The translations under genes and the position numbers were made by a program. From NCBI GenBank assembly GCA_938024995.1, contig CALJDU010000049.1, positions 1 through 64,000 of the forward strand: a stretch of DNA of 64,000 bases, written 5' to 3'. Shown piece after piece: positions 1-11,002 of the stretch; the stretch's first letter is position 1, and every line of letters starts with the position of its first letter. This stretch comes from an uncultured bacterium. Its GTDB lineage: Bacteria > Myxococcota_A > Polyangia > Polyangiales > Houyiibacteriaceae. A model generated the notes under the pieces. That model saw nothing but the letters and a program-made list of their open reading frames with translations. It ran no database searches and was not told where the DNA came from.

Positions 1-69
1 CGTTCTCGACCGTCCGTAGCGGAGGCGGTTTCCGCTCTGTTGCCTCGAAATCGCGTGGTCCGATATTCT

Positions 70-347
70 TGGAGGGACTGTCCGCCCCTCCCTCCAAATA
101 AGTAAATGATTTGGAGCCTCCCTCCCATGTTCGCTCCGCTCTGCGCTCCTTCGTCGCTTCCAATATTCTTTGTTCCGCGCCGCCGGCGCTGACGCCGCTC
201 GGTCTTCGCTTCGCTCCGGACCTCGCGCCGACGCGCCTGCTCGGAACCAATATCCTCTGGAGGGACTGTCCGCCCCTCCCTCCAAATAAGTAAATGATTT
301 GGAGCCTCCCTCCCATGTTCGCTCCGCTCTGCGCTCCTTCGTCGCTT
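70..347. repeat. Duplicated 90 bp intergenic repeat (copies 70-159 and 258-347)
   Basis: Bases 70-159 and 258-347 are identical over 90 bp. Each copy begins with a small dyad (TTGGAGGGA and TCCCTCCAA, 69-77 and 89-97 in copy 1) and ends in a stretch rich in tcgct. The copies are bordered by variants of cgatattctt / caatattcttt. A related dyad occurs at 55985-56030 and related ttctttgtttccgc units at 62034-62185, so this seems to be an interspersed non-coding repeat family. The rest of 1-361 shows no gene; the open frames there run through the repeat and start with TTG or with repeat-borne codons. Confidence 0.85.
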
Positions 348-361
348 TCCGATATCCTCGT

Positions 362-1228
362 GTGGTGAGGTCGACACGACAGAAGAGCACCCTCGTGACG
401 ACCCTCGCGCTCCTCGCGTTCACCTCCCAGGTCGCGGCACAAGAGTGTCCGATCGGGAGCGCGGTCTCAGGCTTCGCGGAACCGTGCATGTGCTCGCCGA
501 GCGCGTCACTGAAACCGCTCAGCAGCGCGTCCATCGGGCGCGTCACCCGCGGTCGCTTACTCCGCGCCGACTACCTCGAGAGCAGCGCCTTCCATCGCAA
601 GATGGAGAGCGACATCGAGGCCAACAACTTCTACGGAACGAAAGAGCTCGTCGGCCTGGTGGAGCGCGCCTCGCGACGCGTCGCGCTGCGTTACCCCGGC
701 GGACCACGCCTCGGCGTGGGCGAGCTCTCGCGGCTCCGCGGCGGCGACATCATCGGCCACAGCTCGCACGAGAATGGCCGCGACGTTGACCTGGGCTTCT
801 ATATGAAGGACTTCGCTGGGGTCCCCACCGAGCTGCCTGAGTTCACGGATGTGAACCGGGCCGGCATCGGCGAATTCGAGGAGAGCCCGGTCTACTTCGA
901 CGACGTGCGCAACTGGCTCTTAATCGAAGCGCTGATCGAGGACCCCTACGCGATCGTGCAGCACGTCTTCGTCGCGCGCTCGATTCGTCGACGCCTGATC
1001 GACACCGGGCGCCGGCTCGGCGCGAGTGAAGCGTTCCTTGAAAAAGTGGGACGTGTCGTCATGTCGCCGCACGCGGATCACCCTCACCAGAATCACTTCC
1101 ACGTGCGGATCTATTGCTCAGCGGAAGACCTCCCGCGGTGTCGAGACCGTGGTCCCTACTGGCCATGGATCCCAGAGGCGCACCCGTACTTCGCGCGGAT
1201 CGTACCGCTGCCACCGATTCGGCTTTAG
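362..1228 (+). CDS. Penicillin-insensitive murein endopeptidase-like protein (MepA, peptidase M74)
   Basis: Probable periplasmic zinc endopeptidase that cleaves peptide cross-links in peptidoglycan. The frame is open from 299, but that start (TTG) lies inside a repeat. GTG at 362 or 365 gives a clean signal peptide ending VAA|QECP, so I place the start at 362 (288 aa). MepA hallmarks are visible: HSSHENGRDVDLGFY near residues 130-145 (a zinc His and Asp) and HPHQNHFHVRIYC near 238-250 (the second zinc His). Length agrees with the family. It is followed 111 bp later by a Ser/Thr kinase and appears to be a single gene. Family call is strong; the exact start is inferred. Confidence 0.85.
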   Translation: MVRSTRQKSTLVTTLALLAFTSQVAAQECPIGSAVSGFAEPCMCSPSASLKPLSSASIGRVTRGRLLRADYLESSAFHRKMESDIEANNFYGTKELVGLVERASRRVALRYPGGPRLGVGELSRLRGGDIIGHSSHENGRDVDLGFYMKDFAGVPTELPEFTDVNRAGIGEFEESPVYFDDVRNWLLIEALIEDPYAIVQHVFVARSIRRRLIDTGRRLGASEAFLEKVGRVVMSPHADHPHQNHFHVRIYCSAEDLPRCRDRGPYWPWIPEAHPYFARIVPLPPIRL

Positions 1229-1339
1229 CGCCAAGCTTGTTCTCTTTCGTCGGGTCTCTTCGACGTGACTGAAGAACAGAGGACGGTGACGGGCGCAAAG
1301 CTGACGAAAAGCGCCGCGGCTGGTTATCCTCGCCCCCAC

Positions 1340-2980
<1,641 letters not shown>

Positions 2981-3002
2981 TGGTCGAAGAGCAGGGAGCC
3001 TC

Positions 3003-3410
3003 TCAGTAAGCGAGGCTGCCCTTTTTGTTCTTCCCCGGCGCGCCCAGCTGCTCGACGACGTTCCCGCCCATGTCTTCATAGCGGTAGGCGTCAACGATGC
3101 GGAACGCTTCGCCAGAGTCCGCGCGAATCGTGATGTCGACAGACGACGCTTCTTCCACGCGCGGCGTCATCACGAGCAACGTTTCCGGATCGAGGATCGT
3201 TGGCGAACCCGCGCGGCGTGACCCGAAGTAGATCGTGTAGCCGATGTCCGTTCGGAAGTGTTGGCCACCAATCTTCACGGCTTGCTCGCCTTGAGTCGGT
3301 CCGATTTGCGGTTCAATGGTCAAGATCGCGAGCTCACCACCTTCTTCGCCTCCGCAGGCGAAGAGGGACGAAATCAGCACGCACAGCATGAGGCCACGGG
3401 TCTTCGACAT
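3003..3410 (-). CDS. IPT/TIG-domain lipoprotein
   Basis: Short exported protein of 135 aa. It has a lipoprotein signal peptide with lipobox LFAC at about residue 19. One immunoglobulin-like IPT/TIG domain follows: ILTIEPQIGPTQGEQAVKIGG is typical of the family's P-x-x-G-P-x-x-G start, with the rest running to about residue 110. The Lys/Gly-rich tail has no recognised role. Probably an outer-membrane or periplasmic surface lipoprotein; no enzymatic function is indicated. It faces the kinase gene tail to tail. Confidence 0.8.
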   Translation of the reverse strand: MSKTRGLMLCVLISSLFACGGEEGGELAILTIEPQIGPTQGEQAVKIGGQHFRTDIGYTIYFGSRRAGSPTILDPETLLVMTPRVEEASSVDITIRADSGEAFRIVDAYRYEDMGGNVVEQLGAPGKNKKGSLAY

Positions 3411-3771
3411 GGGCGGGACCGTAGTTCATCCAGACAAAGATCAGCAAGGATGAGCTTCGATCGACGCTTTCGGAACGATCCCGCGTGCGATCCTTGACGA
3501 TGTGCCCACTTCTTGTCTGACATTGTGCCAGGCCAAAGCTCGATCTTGTGTCAGAATGTGCTCCGTATCGGCGAAGTCCGTACGATTCCGTAGTGTTCGA
3601 CACGGCTACGGAAGACCCAAGGTCGGCACACGTCCTGCATCGTATCGCGATGGGATGGTGGTCGTGAACGCGACCTGCTCCAAGACAATGACAACCGTTT
3701 AGGTTTCAATCCCGGCAACCCGCTGACGCGAACCCACGCGGCACCGAACGCAAGCGAACGTAGAGAGACAG
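3411..3771. other. Intergenic stretch without a recognised gene
   Basis: These 361 bases separate two divergent genes and must hold both promoters. Small open frames on both strands (3502-3702 plus, 3551-3778 minus) have no family resemblance and are Arg/Ser-rich like ordinary shadow frames. No repeat, RNA gene or clear sigma-70 pair was found. Confidence 0.5.
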
Positions 3772-5313
3772 ATGGCAAAAAAGGGACGGCGCCGGAAGCG
3801 CAAGAAGCAGAACAACGTGATCCAGTTCCCGGGTCAGGGAACCGCGGCGGTCGACGAAGCCGAGAACGCGACCGGCGCTAAGAAAGAGGTCACCGCGGCG
3901 CGAGCGAAGGTCGAAGAGGCCATGGAGGCCATCAAGGAAAAGAAGGAAGCGCTCGAGGCTTCGACCGAGGAGACCGTCGTTGATGTCGCCGCGCCATCGG
4001 TTGAGGACGACGCGAACGCCACGGCCGACGAAGACGCCGACGAAGACGCCGACAAGGCCGACGCCAAGGCCGACTCCGACAAGGCCGACGCCGACAACGC
4101 CGACGTTGACGCCAAGAAGGACGACGACAAGTCCGCTAAGAAGGCTGACGTCAAGAAGGCCGACGCCAAGAAGGACGACGCCAAAGCCGATGCCAAGGGC
4201 GGCGGAAAGTCGTCGAAGAAGAAGAAGAAGAAGAAGCCCGAGAGCGACGCGGACGCCAACCCATCGAAGAAGAGCAAGTCCAAGAAGAAGAAGGCAAAGA
4301 CCACTTCCTCTCAGATGATCCGCGCGATCACCGCGAGCGGAGAACACGCCGCGGTCGAGGCCGAGTTCTTCCAGGCCGATGCCTACGAGAAGTCACGGCA
4401 AGACGTCGAGCCTGAGACCTGGGCGGACGTCGCAGACGACGGAACACGGGCATATGAGGCCCGCTGGCGAAAAATCACGCTGACGATCGCGGCTCTGGGC
4501 GTGAGCGGAATCATCGGTGCGCTTGTCTACGTGAACTACTTCGCGGTCCGCCCGGCCGAGACCAACCGTCGCCGCGGCTCTGAGCCACCGACCAAGGTCG
4601 TGATCACGCCGAGCACCACTGAAGCGAGCGCGACGACGACCGAAGCGACGTCAACAACATCAGCTGCGGCAAGCGCGACCGTGGTGACCGAAGCGGCGAC
4701 AGAAGAACCTCTCGCGCCGGCTGAAGTCGCTACGGCTGAAGTCGCGACTGGCGAAGCGACTGGCGAAGAAGCGACTGGCGAAGACGTGACCGCCGAAGCA
4801 GCGTCTGAAGCTGCCGCGGCTGAAGCTGCCGCGGCCGAAGCGGCCGCGTCTGAAGCTGCCGCGTCTGAAGCTGCCGCGGCTGAAGCGGCGGCGGCTGAAG
4901 CGGCGGCGGCTGAAACGGCGGCGGCTGAAGCGGCGGTGGCCGAAGCAGAACCGGAAGACGGAGCCGAGACCTATGCGTCCGTTTTGGAAGAAGCGCAGGG
5001 CGCGCGTGGACGTCGTCAGCTTGAGCTTTACCGACGCGCGATCGAACTGAACCCGAACGGCGCCGAAGCGCTGACCGCCGTCGCGTTTCGGCAGCTCAAC
5101 CGCGGACGTTACGAAGAGGCACGCGACCTCTCTCGACGAGCCACCGCGAGCGATCCAACCATCTCAAAAGCGTGGGTCACGCTAGGAGCAGCGTCCGAAG
5201 CACTGCGAGATCGCACAGCGGCACATCAGGCCTACAGCTCCTGTGAAGAGCAGGCGACCGGCCGTCTCGTGGCCGAGTGTCGACGCGGTGCACGTCGAAC
5301 GAGACCTCGTTGA
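3772..5313 (+). CDS. Low-complexity Lys/Asp/Ala/Glu-rich membrane protein with C-terminal TPR repeats
   Basis: Protein of 513 aa with extreme composition. A basic start (KKGRRRKRKKQ) leads into an Ala/Asp/Lys tract resembling histone H1-like tails (about 60-180). A single transmembrane helix is near 235-258. A Thr/Ala/Glu tract follows, including about nine 5-residue repeats of the EAAAA type (345-390). Two to three TPR-like helix pairs (ELYRRAIELNPNGAEALTAVA and following) end the protein at about 400-510. I infer a cytoplasmic charged domain tied to an extracytoplasmic TPR scaffold. No enzyme motif is seen. A strong terminator follows the gene. Confidence 0.75.
   Translation: MAKKGRRRKRKKQNNVIQFPGQGTAAVDEAENATGAKKEVTAARAKVEEAMEAIKEKKEALEASTEETVVDVAAPSVEDDANATADEDADEDADKADAKADSDKADADNADVDAKKDDDKSAKKADVKKADAKKDDAKADAKGGGKSSKKKKKKKPESDADANPSKKSKSKKKKAKTTSSQMIRAITASGEHAAVEAEFFQADAYEKSRQDVEPETWADVADDGTRAYEARWRKITLTIAALGVSGIIGALVYVNYFAVRPAETNRRRGSEPPTKVVITPSTTEASATTTEATSTTSAAASATVVTEAATEEPLAPAEVATAEVATGEATGEEATGEDVTAEAASEAAAAEAAAAEAAASEAAASEAAAAEAAAAEAAAAETAAAEAAVAEAEPEDGAETYASVLEEAQGARGRRQLELYRRAIELNPNGAEALTAVAFRQLNRGRYEEARDLSRRATASDPTISKAWVTLGAASEALRDRTAAHQAYSSCEEQATGRLVAECRRGARRTRPR
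4807..4942 (+). repeat. 15 bp tandem repeat inside the low-complexity gene
   Basis: About nine imperfect units of GAAGCTGCCGCGGCT, each coding EAAAA or a close variant. The units differ mainly at silent positions, so the array is selected or expanded as protein sequence and may vary in copy number between strains. Confidence 0.8.
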
Positions 5314-5404
5314 TACATCTGAGCACCTCGACCAAAACATTCGTGGATCCAATGTGTTGACGTGAGTGTCGGAATACCGACACGAGGAAAACACCAATGT
5401 TTCA

Positions 5405-5446
5405 GAAGCGAGCGTGTTGTCTCAACACGCTCGCTTTCGTTTTCTT
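5405..5446 (+). terminator. Rho-independent terminator
   Basis: A stem of about 15 bp (5405-5419 with 5423-5437, core GAGCGTGTTG/CAACACGCTC, loop TCT) is followed by a T-rich run (cgttttctt). It lies 92 bp after the stop of the low-complexity TPR protein. A smaller hairpin (GTGTCGG aata CCGACAC, 5366-5383) precedes it. Confidence 0.8.
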
Positions 5447-5559
5447 GAAACGTGAGTGCGACCACTTCGAGGACGTTTCAATCACGTGACCAAGATTGAG
5501 ACGTCGCGTCTTGTGCGCCGAAAGAACTTGGCGCGTTAACACGACGTCTATACTTCGGC

Positions 5560-8142
5560 GTGTTGTTGGCCCAGCCGAACAGAAAGAAGACGTTCGTCGT
5601 CGTTGCGTTCATCGCGTTGCTCATCGCGATCTCGATCGTGGTGTTGCTGCTGTGGGTGCCGTCGAAGGTACGCGCACGTGCACGCGCCGCGGCTGAACGT
5701 CGCGGGCTCACGTTGGCGATCGGTGATGTCTCATTTGGTTTCGGAAGCGTGACCCTCGCGGACCTTCGCGCGGCAGGTCCGGGACTGATGATCTCGATCG
5801 ATGAAGTGCGCGGACAAGGTCCGGCCTTCGCGATGCTCACCGACGGCGCGAGCGCGCTCACTCAACTTGAGCTCGATGGTGTCTACGTGCGCGCTGACGT
5901 GAGCGACGATGAAGTCGACGGAACGCTCAGCTCCCTTCGCGGTCACGTCAACGCCGCCGCGGAGCGAACAGAACAAGAAGGCGAACGCGCGGAAGCGGAC
6001 AACGGTCGTCAACTCATCGCGACGTCGGTCGTGTTTGAGCTCCTCGATGAACACGGTCGCCTCGCGCTCGCGACGGGAGCCGGTTCGCTCCGCGGCGACG
6101 AGATCCACGCCGCGCTTGAGACGCTCTCCTTCGGCGCGGAAGAAGGACACTCCGGCGCGCTCATGAACACCCGCATGTCGGTGGCGCGAGCAGAGTCAGG
6201 TGCCCTGCAGTTGGCCCGGCTCTCGGTCGGCGGCGGCGCCATGACCTGGGCCGTTCCGGCACAAAATGCAGGATTTACCCCAAGCTCCGACGAAGAAGAC
6301 CCAGACGAACTCACCCCAGAGGCGCCCAGCGACCTGGGGGGAGAAGAAGCGGACGACGAGAACGAGGACGTGGAGGACGCGGCTCCCGAAAGCGCCACAG
6401 ACGAGAGCGCCACAGACGAGAGCGCCGCAGACGAGAGCGCCGCAGACGAGAGCGACGCGGTCGCCTCAGACGATACCTTCGGTCGGCTGAAGCGCGCCGC
6501 GAGGACGCTTCGCGGGACCACGCGCTCGGCGGGCGAACAAGACGCCGAAGACGACGGTCGTCCGTTCTACCTTCGGCGGGTCGCCGAGGACGTCATGGCG
6601 ACCGTCGAAAATCTCAACGTGATGCAGCGAACCGACGACGGCGTCGCGAGTGTCCTCAACGGGTTCTCTTCCAGCATCGAAGGCAAAGGCGAAGGCGTGT
6701 TTCGCTTGCGAGGCGACGGTCACACGCGGTCCGACGGTTCGCTCAGTTGGGACCTCTTGGTCACTCCTGCCGAAGCGAACGGCGAAGGGACGATCGCGTT
6801 CGAGAAGCTTCCGCTCGCGCTGGTCACCCCCGCCCTCCCCGCGCTTCCCTGGCACCAACCCGAGAACGCGCAGCTCGATGGTCAGCTCACCGTCGAGAGC
6901 CGATCAGCCGCGGAGGTGCGCGCACAGGGCAACGTCACTCTTCGCAACGGCGCGCTCTCGTCGGAACGAATCGCGCCCAACCCGGTTTACCTTGGCGACA
7001 TCGGCTTGGAAGGCCGCGCGCGATGGGTCCCTTCGATTCGCCGACTCGAAGTGGAAGAGGCTCACCTCACCGCTGGACGCGCTCGTGTCCACATCGTCGG
7101 CTCGATGGAAGACGCGCCCGATCACTACTTGATCGACATGACCGCGACCTTGCCCGCGACGTCATGCTCCGACGCCGTGGGCGCGATTCCCGATGATCTC
7201 ATGGGCGACATCGCTGGCTTCGCGTGGGTCGGACGCTTCGGCGCGCGGGTCGCGATCGATGTCGACTCACGCGACCTCGACAGCCTCGATCTGAAGTTCC
7301 AGGTCGCGGACGGGTGTCGCTTCTCGATGGTCCCCGCGCCCGCGGACCTGCGACGAGTCCGCTCTACGTTTACGCATCGCGTGGTGGAGCCTGACGGGAG
7401 CGTCTTCTCAATGCGCGCGGGCCCGGGCAGCGGGAACTGGTCCTCGATTCACTCCATCAGCCCGTTCATGTCTCACGCGGTCATCGCGCACGAAGACGGC
7501 GCGTTCCTTCGCCACTCCGGGTTCTCACGTGGCGCCATCCGGGACTCGCTCGTCCGCAACCTCCAGGCCGGGCGTTACGTCCGCGGCGCCAGCACGATCA
7601 CGATGCAGCTCGCGAAGAACCTCTTCCTTCAACGCGAGAAGACCCTCGCGCGGAAGGTTCAGGAGGTCATCTTGACGTGGTGGCTTGAGTCCGCGCTCGC
7701 CAAGAAGGACATCCTCGAGCTCTACCTCAACGTGATCGAGTACGGCCCAGGTATCTACGGGATCCGCAACGCCACCAACCACTACTTCGGTCATGACCCC
7801 GCGTTCATCACGCCTGCCGAGGCCTCTTTTTTGGCGTGCGTCCTCCCGAACCCCAAGCGCTTTCATGAGGCCTACAACCGCGGGACCCTCACCGGGCCTA
7901 TGTTGAACCGCACTCGGCGCTTCCTTCGGCACATGGCGAGCCGCGGACGCATCAGTCGGGGAGCGCTCTCCCACGGTCTCGCCCAGCTCGAGTCGTTCCG
8001 GTTCCATCGCGCGGGGCAGCCGCCGACCTCGACCTCAACTCCGCCAGGAGCCGCGCGCCTTCCCTTCGCGACCCCAGGCGCCTTCCGCGAGATCGATCCG
8101 ATCACCGCGACGAACGAAGATCCGGCGCCCGCCGCTCCCTGA
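5560..8142 (+). CDS. AsmA-like protein fused to a GT51 peptidoglycan transglycosylase domain
   Basis: Protein of 860 aa. An N-terminal anchor helix (about 10-33) leads into a long AsmA-like, beta-rich periplasmic region (about 40-600) with an acidic linker containing four ATDES-type repeats. The last third is a biosynthetic transglycosylase: catalytic-Glu motif AHEDGAFLRHSGF (Glu near 645), RGASTITMQLAKNLFL near 674 and the conserved ELYLNVIEYGPGIYG segment. No penicillin-binding transpeptidase domain follows, as in MtgA. It would polymerise lipid II glycan strands outside the inner membrane. The GTG start at 5560 is followed by NRKK and the anchor, which supports it. The fusion is unusual; see findings. 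Confidence 0.85.
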   Translation: MLLAQPNRKKTFVVVAFIALLIAISIVVLLLWVPSKVRARARAAAERRGLTLAIGDVSFGFGSVTLADLRAAGPGLMISIDEVRGQGPAFAMLTDGASALTQLELDGVYVRADVSDDEVDGTLSSLRGHVNAAAERTEQEGERAEADNGRQLIATSVVFELLDEHGRLALATGAGSLRGDEIHAALETLSFGAEEGHSGALMNTRMSVARAESGALQLARLSVGGGAMTWAVPAQNAGFTPSSDEEDPDELTPEAPSDLGGEEADDENEDVEDAAPESATDESATDESAADESAADESDAVASDDTFGRLKRAARTLRGTTRSAGEQDAEDDGRPFYLRRVAEDVMATVENLNVMQRTDDGVASVLNGFSSSIEGKGEGVFRLRGDGHTRSDGSLSWDLLVTPAEANGEGTIAFEKLPLALVTPALPALPWHQPENAQLDGQLTVESRSAAEVRAQGNVTLRNGALSSERIAPNPVYLGDIGLEGRARWVPSIRRLEVEEAHLTAGRARVHIVGSMEDAPDHYLIDMTATLPATSCSDAVGAIPDDLMGDIAGFAWVGRFGARVAIDVDSRDLDSLDLKFQVADGCRFSMVPAPADLRRVRSTFTHRVVEPDGSVFSMRAGPGSGNWSSIHSISPFMSHAVIAHEDGAFLRHSGFSRGAIRDSLVRNLQAGRYVRGASTITMQLAKNLFLQREKTLARKVQEVILTWWLESALAKKDILELYLNVIEYGPGIYGIRNATNHYFGHDPAFITPAEASFLACVLPNPKRFHEAYNRGTLTGPMLNRTRRFLRHMASRGRISRGALSHGLAQLESFRFHRAGQPPTSTSTPPGAARLPFATPGAFREIDPITATNEDPAPAAP
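6391..6450 (+). repeat. Four tandem 15 bp units inside the transglycosylase gene
   Basis: Four near-identical units of agcgccacagacgag (6391, 6406, 6421, 6436) code the acidic linker repeat SATDE/SAADE between AsmA-like segments. Likely a flexible spacer. Confidence 0.85.
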
Positions 8143-8227
8143 TCCCCGTCACCAAAACGGCGCGAGGGAAGATTTTGTGCCCCCACTCGTAACTGGTACC
8201 AAGGGTATCCAAACCTTGGAGGCGAGA

Positions 8228-10459
8228 ATGAGCGGAACGATCTGCGCGGACACCGGAACCATGAGCGCGAACCATCTCTTCGCGTCGCTCATCGCGATCA
8301 TGACGGGGTGCATGCTGGGGTGCGGATCCGCGAGCCCCGTCGTGACGACGACTCCCGAAGCTCTCGACGAGCCCACCGTCACTGAGGTCGTCGAGGAAGA
8401 AGTCGACGAGGAAGTGGTCGCCGCGCTCGCGATGCTTGATCTCCTCGACCAAGCCGAGATCCCGCCGCTGGAAGGTGACCTCAAGGTCTGGCGCGAGTGG
8501 GATGGTGTCCGCTGGGGCGTGGCCGCGCTGGAAGAAGGCCAGGAGGAATGGAGCGGTTCGGTCCGCGTTGGTCTCGGCGCACGCGCGTATGTTTCCCGCG
8601 AGATGGCCGAGGACACGAACATCGTCGACCTTATCGATGAAGTCTCAGGGCTCCCCGCGTCCCTCGAGCGAATGGCGGCGGCAGGGCGCCCCAGTGACAC
8701 GGCGTCGATCATCGCCGAGGGCAGGATCCACAGCGTGATGGCGCTGACCATGGCGCGCCGCGCGCTCGCCGAAGGTCAAGACGCGCTCGCGCGCCGCTTT
8801 GCTCGCCTCGCGGTCGACCTCCCACACCAATCCTCGCCCTACGACGCGGGTCCGCTCCAACAGCTCCGCGGAGACATCGCCTACGCGCTGACGCACTACG
8901 CGCTGCAGGAGTTCGCGCTCAGCGTGCTGGAGAACAGCGATGAGTCGGTGGCGCGGCTCATCGGTCGACTGGATCAGGTCGCGGCGCTTGATGGCACGGA
9001 GGCCTCGGTGCGGGCGGCGGAGCTCGCGGAGGCGTTTCGGGAGCGCCAATCGCGCGCCGCGGCCGGAGGCCCTGATCCCGCGTTCGATCTCTTCGCGGGA
9101 GCGGGCGGAGACACGCCCCAACTGTTCCAGTCCGCTGATCTCGCCGGCAAGGTCGCGATCGTCCTGCCGATGCTCGACGACAGCCGGCCGCTCAACAGCG
9201 CGAACATGCGCTCGCCGCTCGATGTCGTACGTGTCAAGGAGCGCGCGCTCATGTTGATGAGCGAGCTCGCGGGCGTGAACTTCGGGACCGCTGACGCCGC
9301 GCGCGAATGGTGGGCGGCGACGAACACGGACGGCGGTTGGGAGTCTTCTCTCGCGCGAATCGTCTCGCCGATTCGGTACCAACATCGGACCCATATGGAG
9401 CGCTTGATCGAGATCGATCGGCCGCGCGCGGAGCGGGAGCTGTCGCGGCGCTACGCGACGTTCTCCGGATACGAGCGCTCCCAGTACCTTCAGATGTTCC
9501 TGGCGGTCGCAGAAGCGCCAGCGAACGTGATCATCCGGAGACTGATGCGCTCACGGAACGTCGATGATCACGACGTCGTCGTTCGCGTCATGATGAGCGG
9601 CGGTCTCGCCGACGATGATCGCGCGAAGGCGAAGCTCGCGGACTGGTTCGGCGACCTGGTCGACGATGGACTCGTTCGCTCCGAGCGCGGACAGATGATG
9701 GCGCAGGCGTTGATCCGGCTGAACCCGGACGCGCTCGCGCCACACTGGTCGCTGTTGCCGTCGCGCTTTCGCGGATTCGCGACGATGCAGATGGAGTCCC
9801 TCGACGCTCCCATCGTGCTCGCGGTCCTGCGAGACCAGTCAACGCTCTCGGTCACTCGCCCCAACGGAGGGCTCGCGGTCGCGGACCTCGCCGCGGTACG
9901 CGCCGCTTCTCTGCTCAACTCCGAGTTCGATATCAACGCGCCGCTCCCCGAACGCGTCGCCGAGTGGGCGCGGCTTCGTGAGCAGCTTGAAGAGCAACAG
10001 AACTTCCGCGGAGACCCCGTCGAGCCTCCTGCGATTCAGACCTTCGAGCGTTCCGCGGCGACCGTCTACGTCGATGATCCCAGCGGCCGCGTCCGCTCCT
10101 GGGACAACGCTCTGGCCGTCCTCGACGCCGAGACGCTCTCGCGCGACGTCGTCTACCGCTTCCTGACGGCGCTGATCCGGAGCTCTCGCCGGACAATGTC
10201 GCGGATCGCGATTCGACAGCGCGGAGAAGGGTTTTACATCGAGATTCTGCTCCGGCCGGTCGACTCAGAGAACCCCGTGTCTTGGCAGGGGCACACGGTC
10301 TCTGCCGAACCGACGCACGCGAGCGGAATGATGAGCGCGGGCAGCCCGAGCTCACCGATCTTCGATGGTCGCGGTGGCTGGACCGGGATGGAACCGCTCA
10401 TCGCGCCGATCTTCGCTGACGAAACGTGCGAAGGCGCCGAGCTTGAGCTCCGCTGGTAA
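8228..10459 (+). CDS. Large lipoprotein of unknown function
   Basis: A protein of about 743 aa that I do not recognise. The frame opens at 8177, but ATG 8228 has a GGAGG ribosome site a few bases upstream; ATG 8261 is an alternative giving a shorter signal peptide. The signal ends in lipobox MLGC followed by Gly-Ser and an acidic Glu/Val linker (EEEVDEEVV). The remainder is largely alpha-helical (many Ala, Leu, Arg, Glu) with no catalytic motif; a HEAT-like helical solenoid is possible but not demonstrated. The C-terminus (SWQGHTVSAEP onward) looks more beta-like. It converges with the Gre-family gene, leaving only 7 bases between stops. Confidence 0.75.
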   Translation: MSGTICADTGTMSANHLFASLIAIMTGCMLGCGSASPVVTTTPEALDEPTVTEVVEEEVDEEVVAALAMLDLLDQAEIPPLEGDLKVWREWDGVRWGVAALEEGQEEWSGSVRVGLGARAYVSREMAEDTNIVDLIDEVSGLPASLERMAAAGRPSDTASIIAEGRIHSVMALTMARRALAEGQDALARRFARLAVDLPHQSSPYDAGPLQQLRGDIAYALTHYALQEFALSVLENSDESVARLIGRLDQVAALDGTEASVRAAELAEAFRERQSRAAAGGPDPAFDLFAGAGGDTPQLFQSADLAGKVAIVLPMLDDSRPLNSANMRSPLDVVRVKERALMLMSELAGVNFGTADAAREWWAATNTDGGWESSLARIVSPIRYQHRTHMERLIEIDRPRAERELSRRYATFSGYERSQYLQMFLAVAEAPANVIIRRLMRSRNVDDHDVVVRVMMSGGLADDDRAKAKLADWFGDLVDDGLVRSERGQMMAQALIRLNPDALAPHWSLLPSRFRGFATMQMESLDAPIVLAVLRDQSTLSVTRPNGGLAVADLAAVRAASLLNSEFDINAPLPERVAEWARLREQLEEQQNFRGDPVEPPAIQTFERSAATVYVDDPSGRVRSWDNALAVLDAETLSRDVVYRFLTALIRSSRRTMSRIAIRQRGEGFYIEILLRPVDSENPVSWQGHTVSAEPTHASGMMSAGSPSSPIFDGRGGWTGMEPLIAPIFADETCEGAELELRW

Positions 10460-10466
10460 GCGACGC

Positions 10467-10955
10467 TCAAGCGACCTCTTCGATCTCATACTCGCGCGCC
10501 TTCCCGGCGACCACCAACTCAAAGCTGTCGCCCGCGCGTTTCCCGAGGAGCGCGCGGCCGACCGGTGAGACCGGGGTGACCAGGCTCACCTGCTCGCCAT
10601 CGATCGTGACGTTCTCTCCACCTCCCGCCGGCACCAAGAAGAACCGACGCGGCTCCCCCTCATCGATCATGAGGGTCACCAACGCCGAGACCACGATCCC
10701 CGAGTCACCATCGAGCTCCGCGATCGGCATCACCGAGAGCCGCGTGAGCGCTTCTTCGAGTTCAGCGACTCGCTTCGCCTGACCGCGGGCGAGGTAGGAC
10801 TGCTCAAGACCGCGTGTGTCCTTGTCGTTCTCCGGTCGCGCCTCTTCATGGGTCGCGGCCCGGCGCGTCTCGTTGGCGATGTCCGCGAGCGCGTCCCGAT
10901 CCGAACGAAGCTTCTCGATCACGTGGCGAATCAGTCGTCGCTTGTCCACGCCCAT
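10467..10955 (-). CDS. GreA/GreB-family transcription elongation factor
   Basis: Protein of 162 aa with the Gre layout: an N-terminal helical coiled-coil region (about 5-80, with many Glu/Arg and the acidic stretch ENDKDTRGLEQ) and a C-terminal FKBP-like domain. That domain ends in VTPVSPVGRALLGKRAGDSFEL, the hallmark of Gre proteins that contacts the RNA polymerase secondary channel. Gre factors stimulate cleavage of backtracked transcripts. Sequence and length fit the GreA/B superfamily, though this is probably a divergent lineage rather than orthologous GreA. Convergent with the upstream lipoprotein. Confidence 0.8.
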   Translation of the reverse strand: MGVDKRRLIRHVIEKLRSDRDALADIANETRRAATHEEARPENDKDTRGLEQSYLARGQAKRVAELEEALTRLSVMPIAELDGDSGIVVSALVTLMIDEGEPRRFFLVPAGGGENVTIDGEQVSLVTPVSPVGRALLGKRAGDSFELVVAGKAREYEIEEVA

Positions 10956-11002
10956 CCCGATAAGGGTACGCCCGTTCGGACGCGATGCGCTAAGGTCAAG
11001 AC

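Noticed and set aside
111..293. 60 aa open frame in the upstream repeat
   Set aside because: It runs through the duplicated 90 bp repeat, begins inside it and has Pro/Arg-rich shadow composition.
3502..3702. 66 aa plus frame in the 3411-3771 gap
   Set aside because: No ribosome site, no similarity, and Arg/Ser-rich shadow composition.
3706..4347. 213 aa Leu/Gly/Val-rich minus frame
   Set aside because: Antisense of the Lys/Asp-rich repeats, whose complementary codons give Leu/Val/Gly/Phe runs; not a gene.
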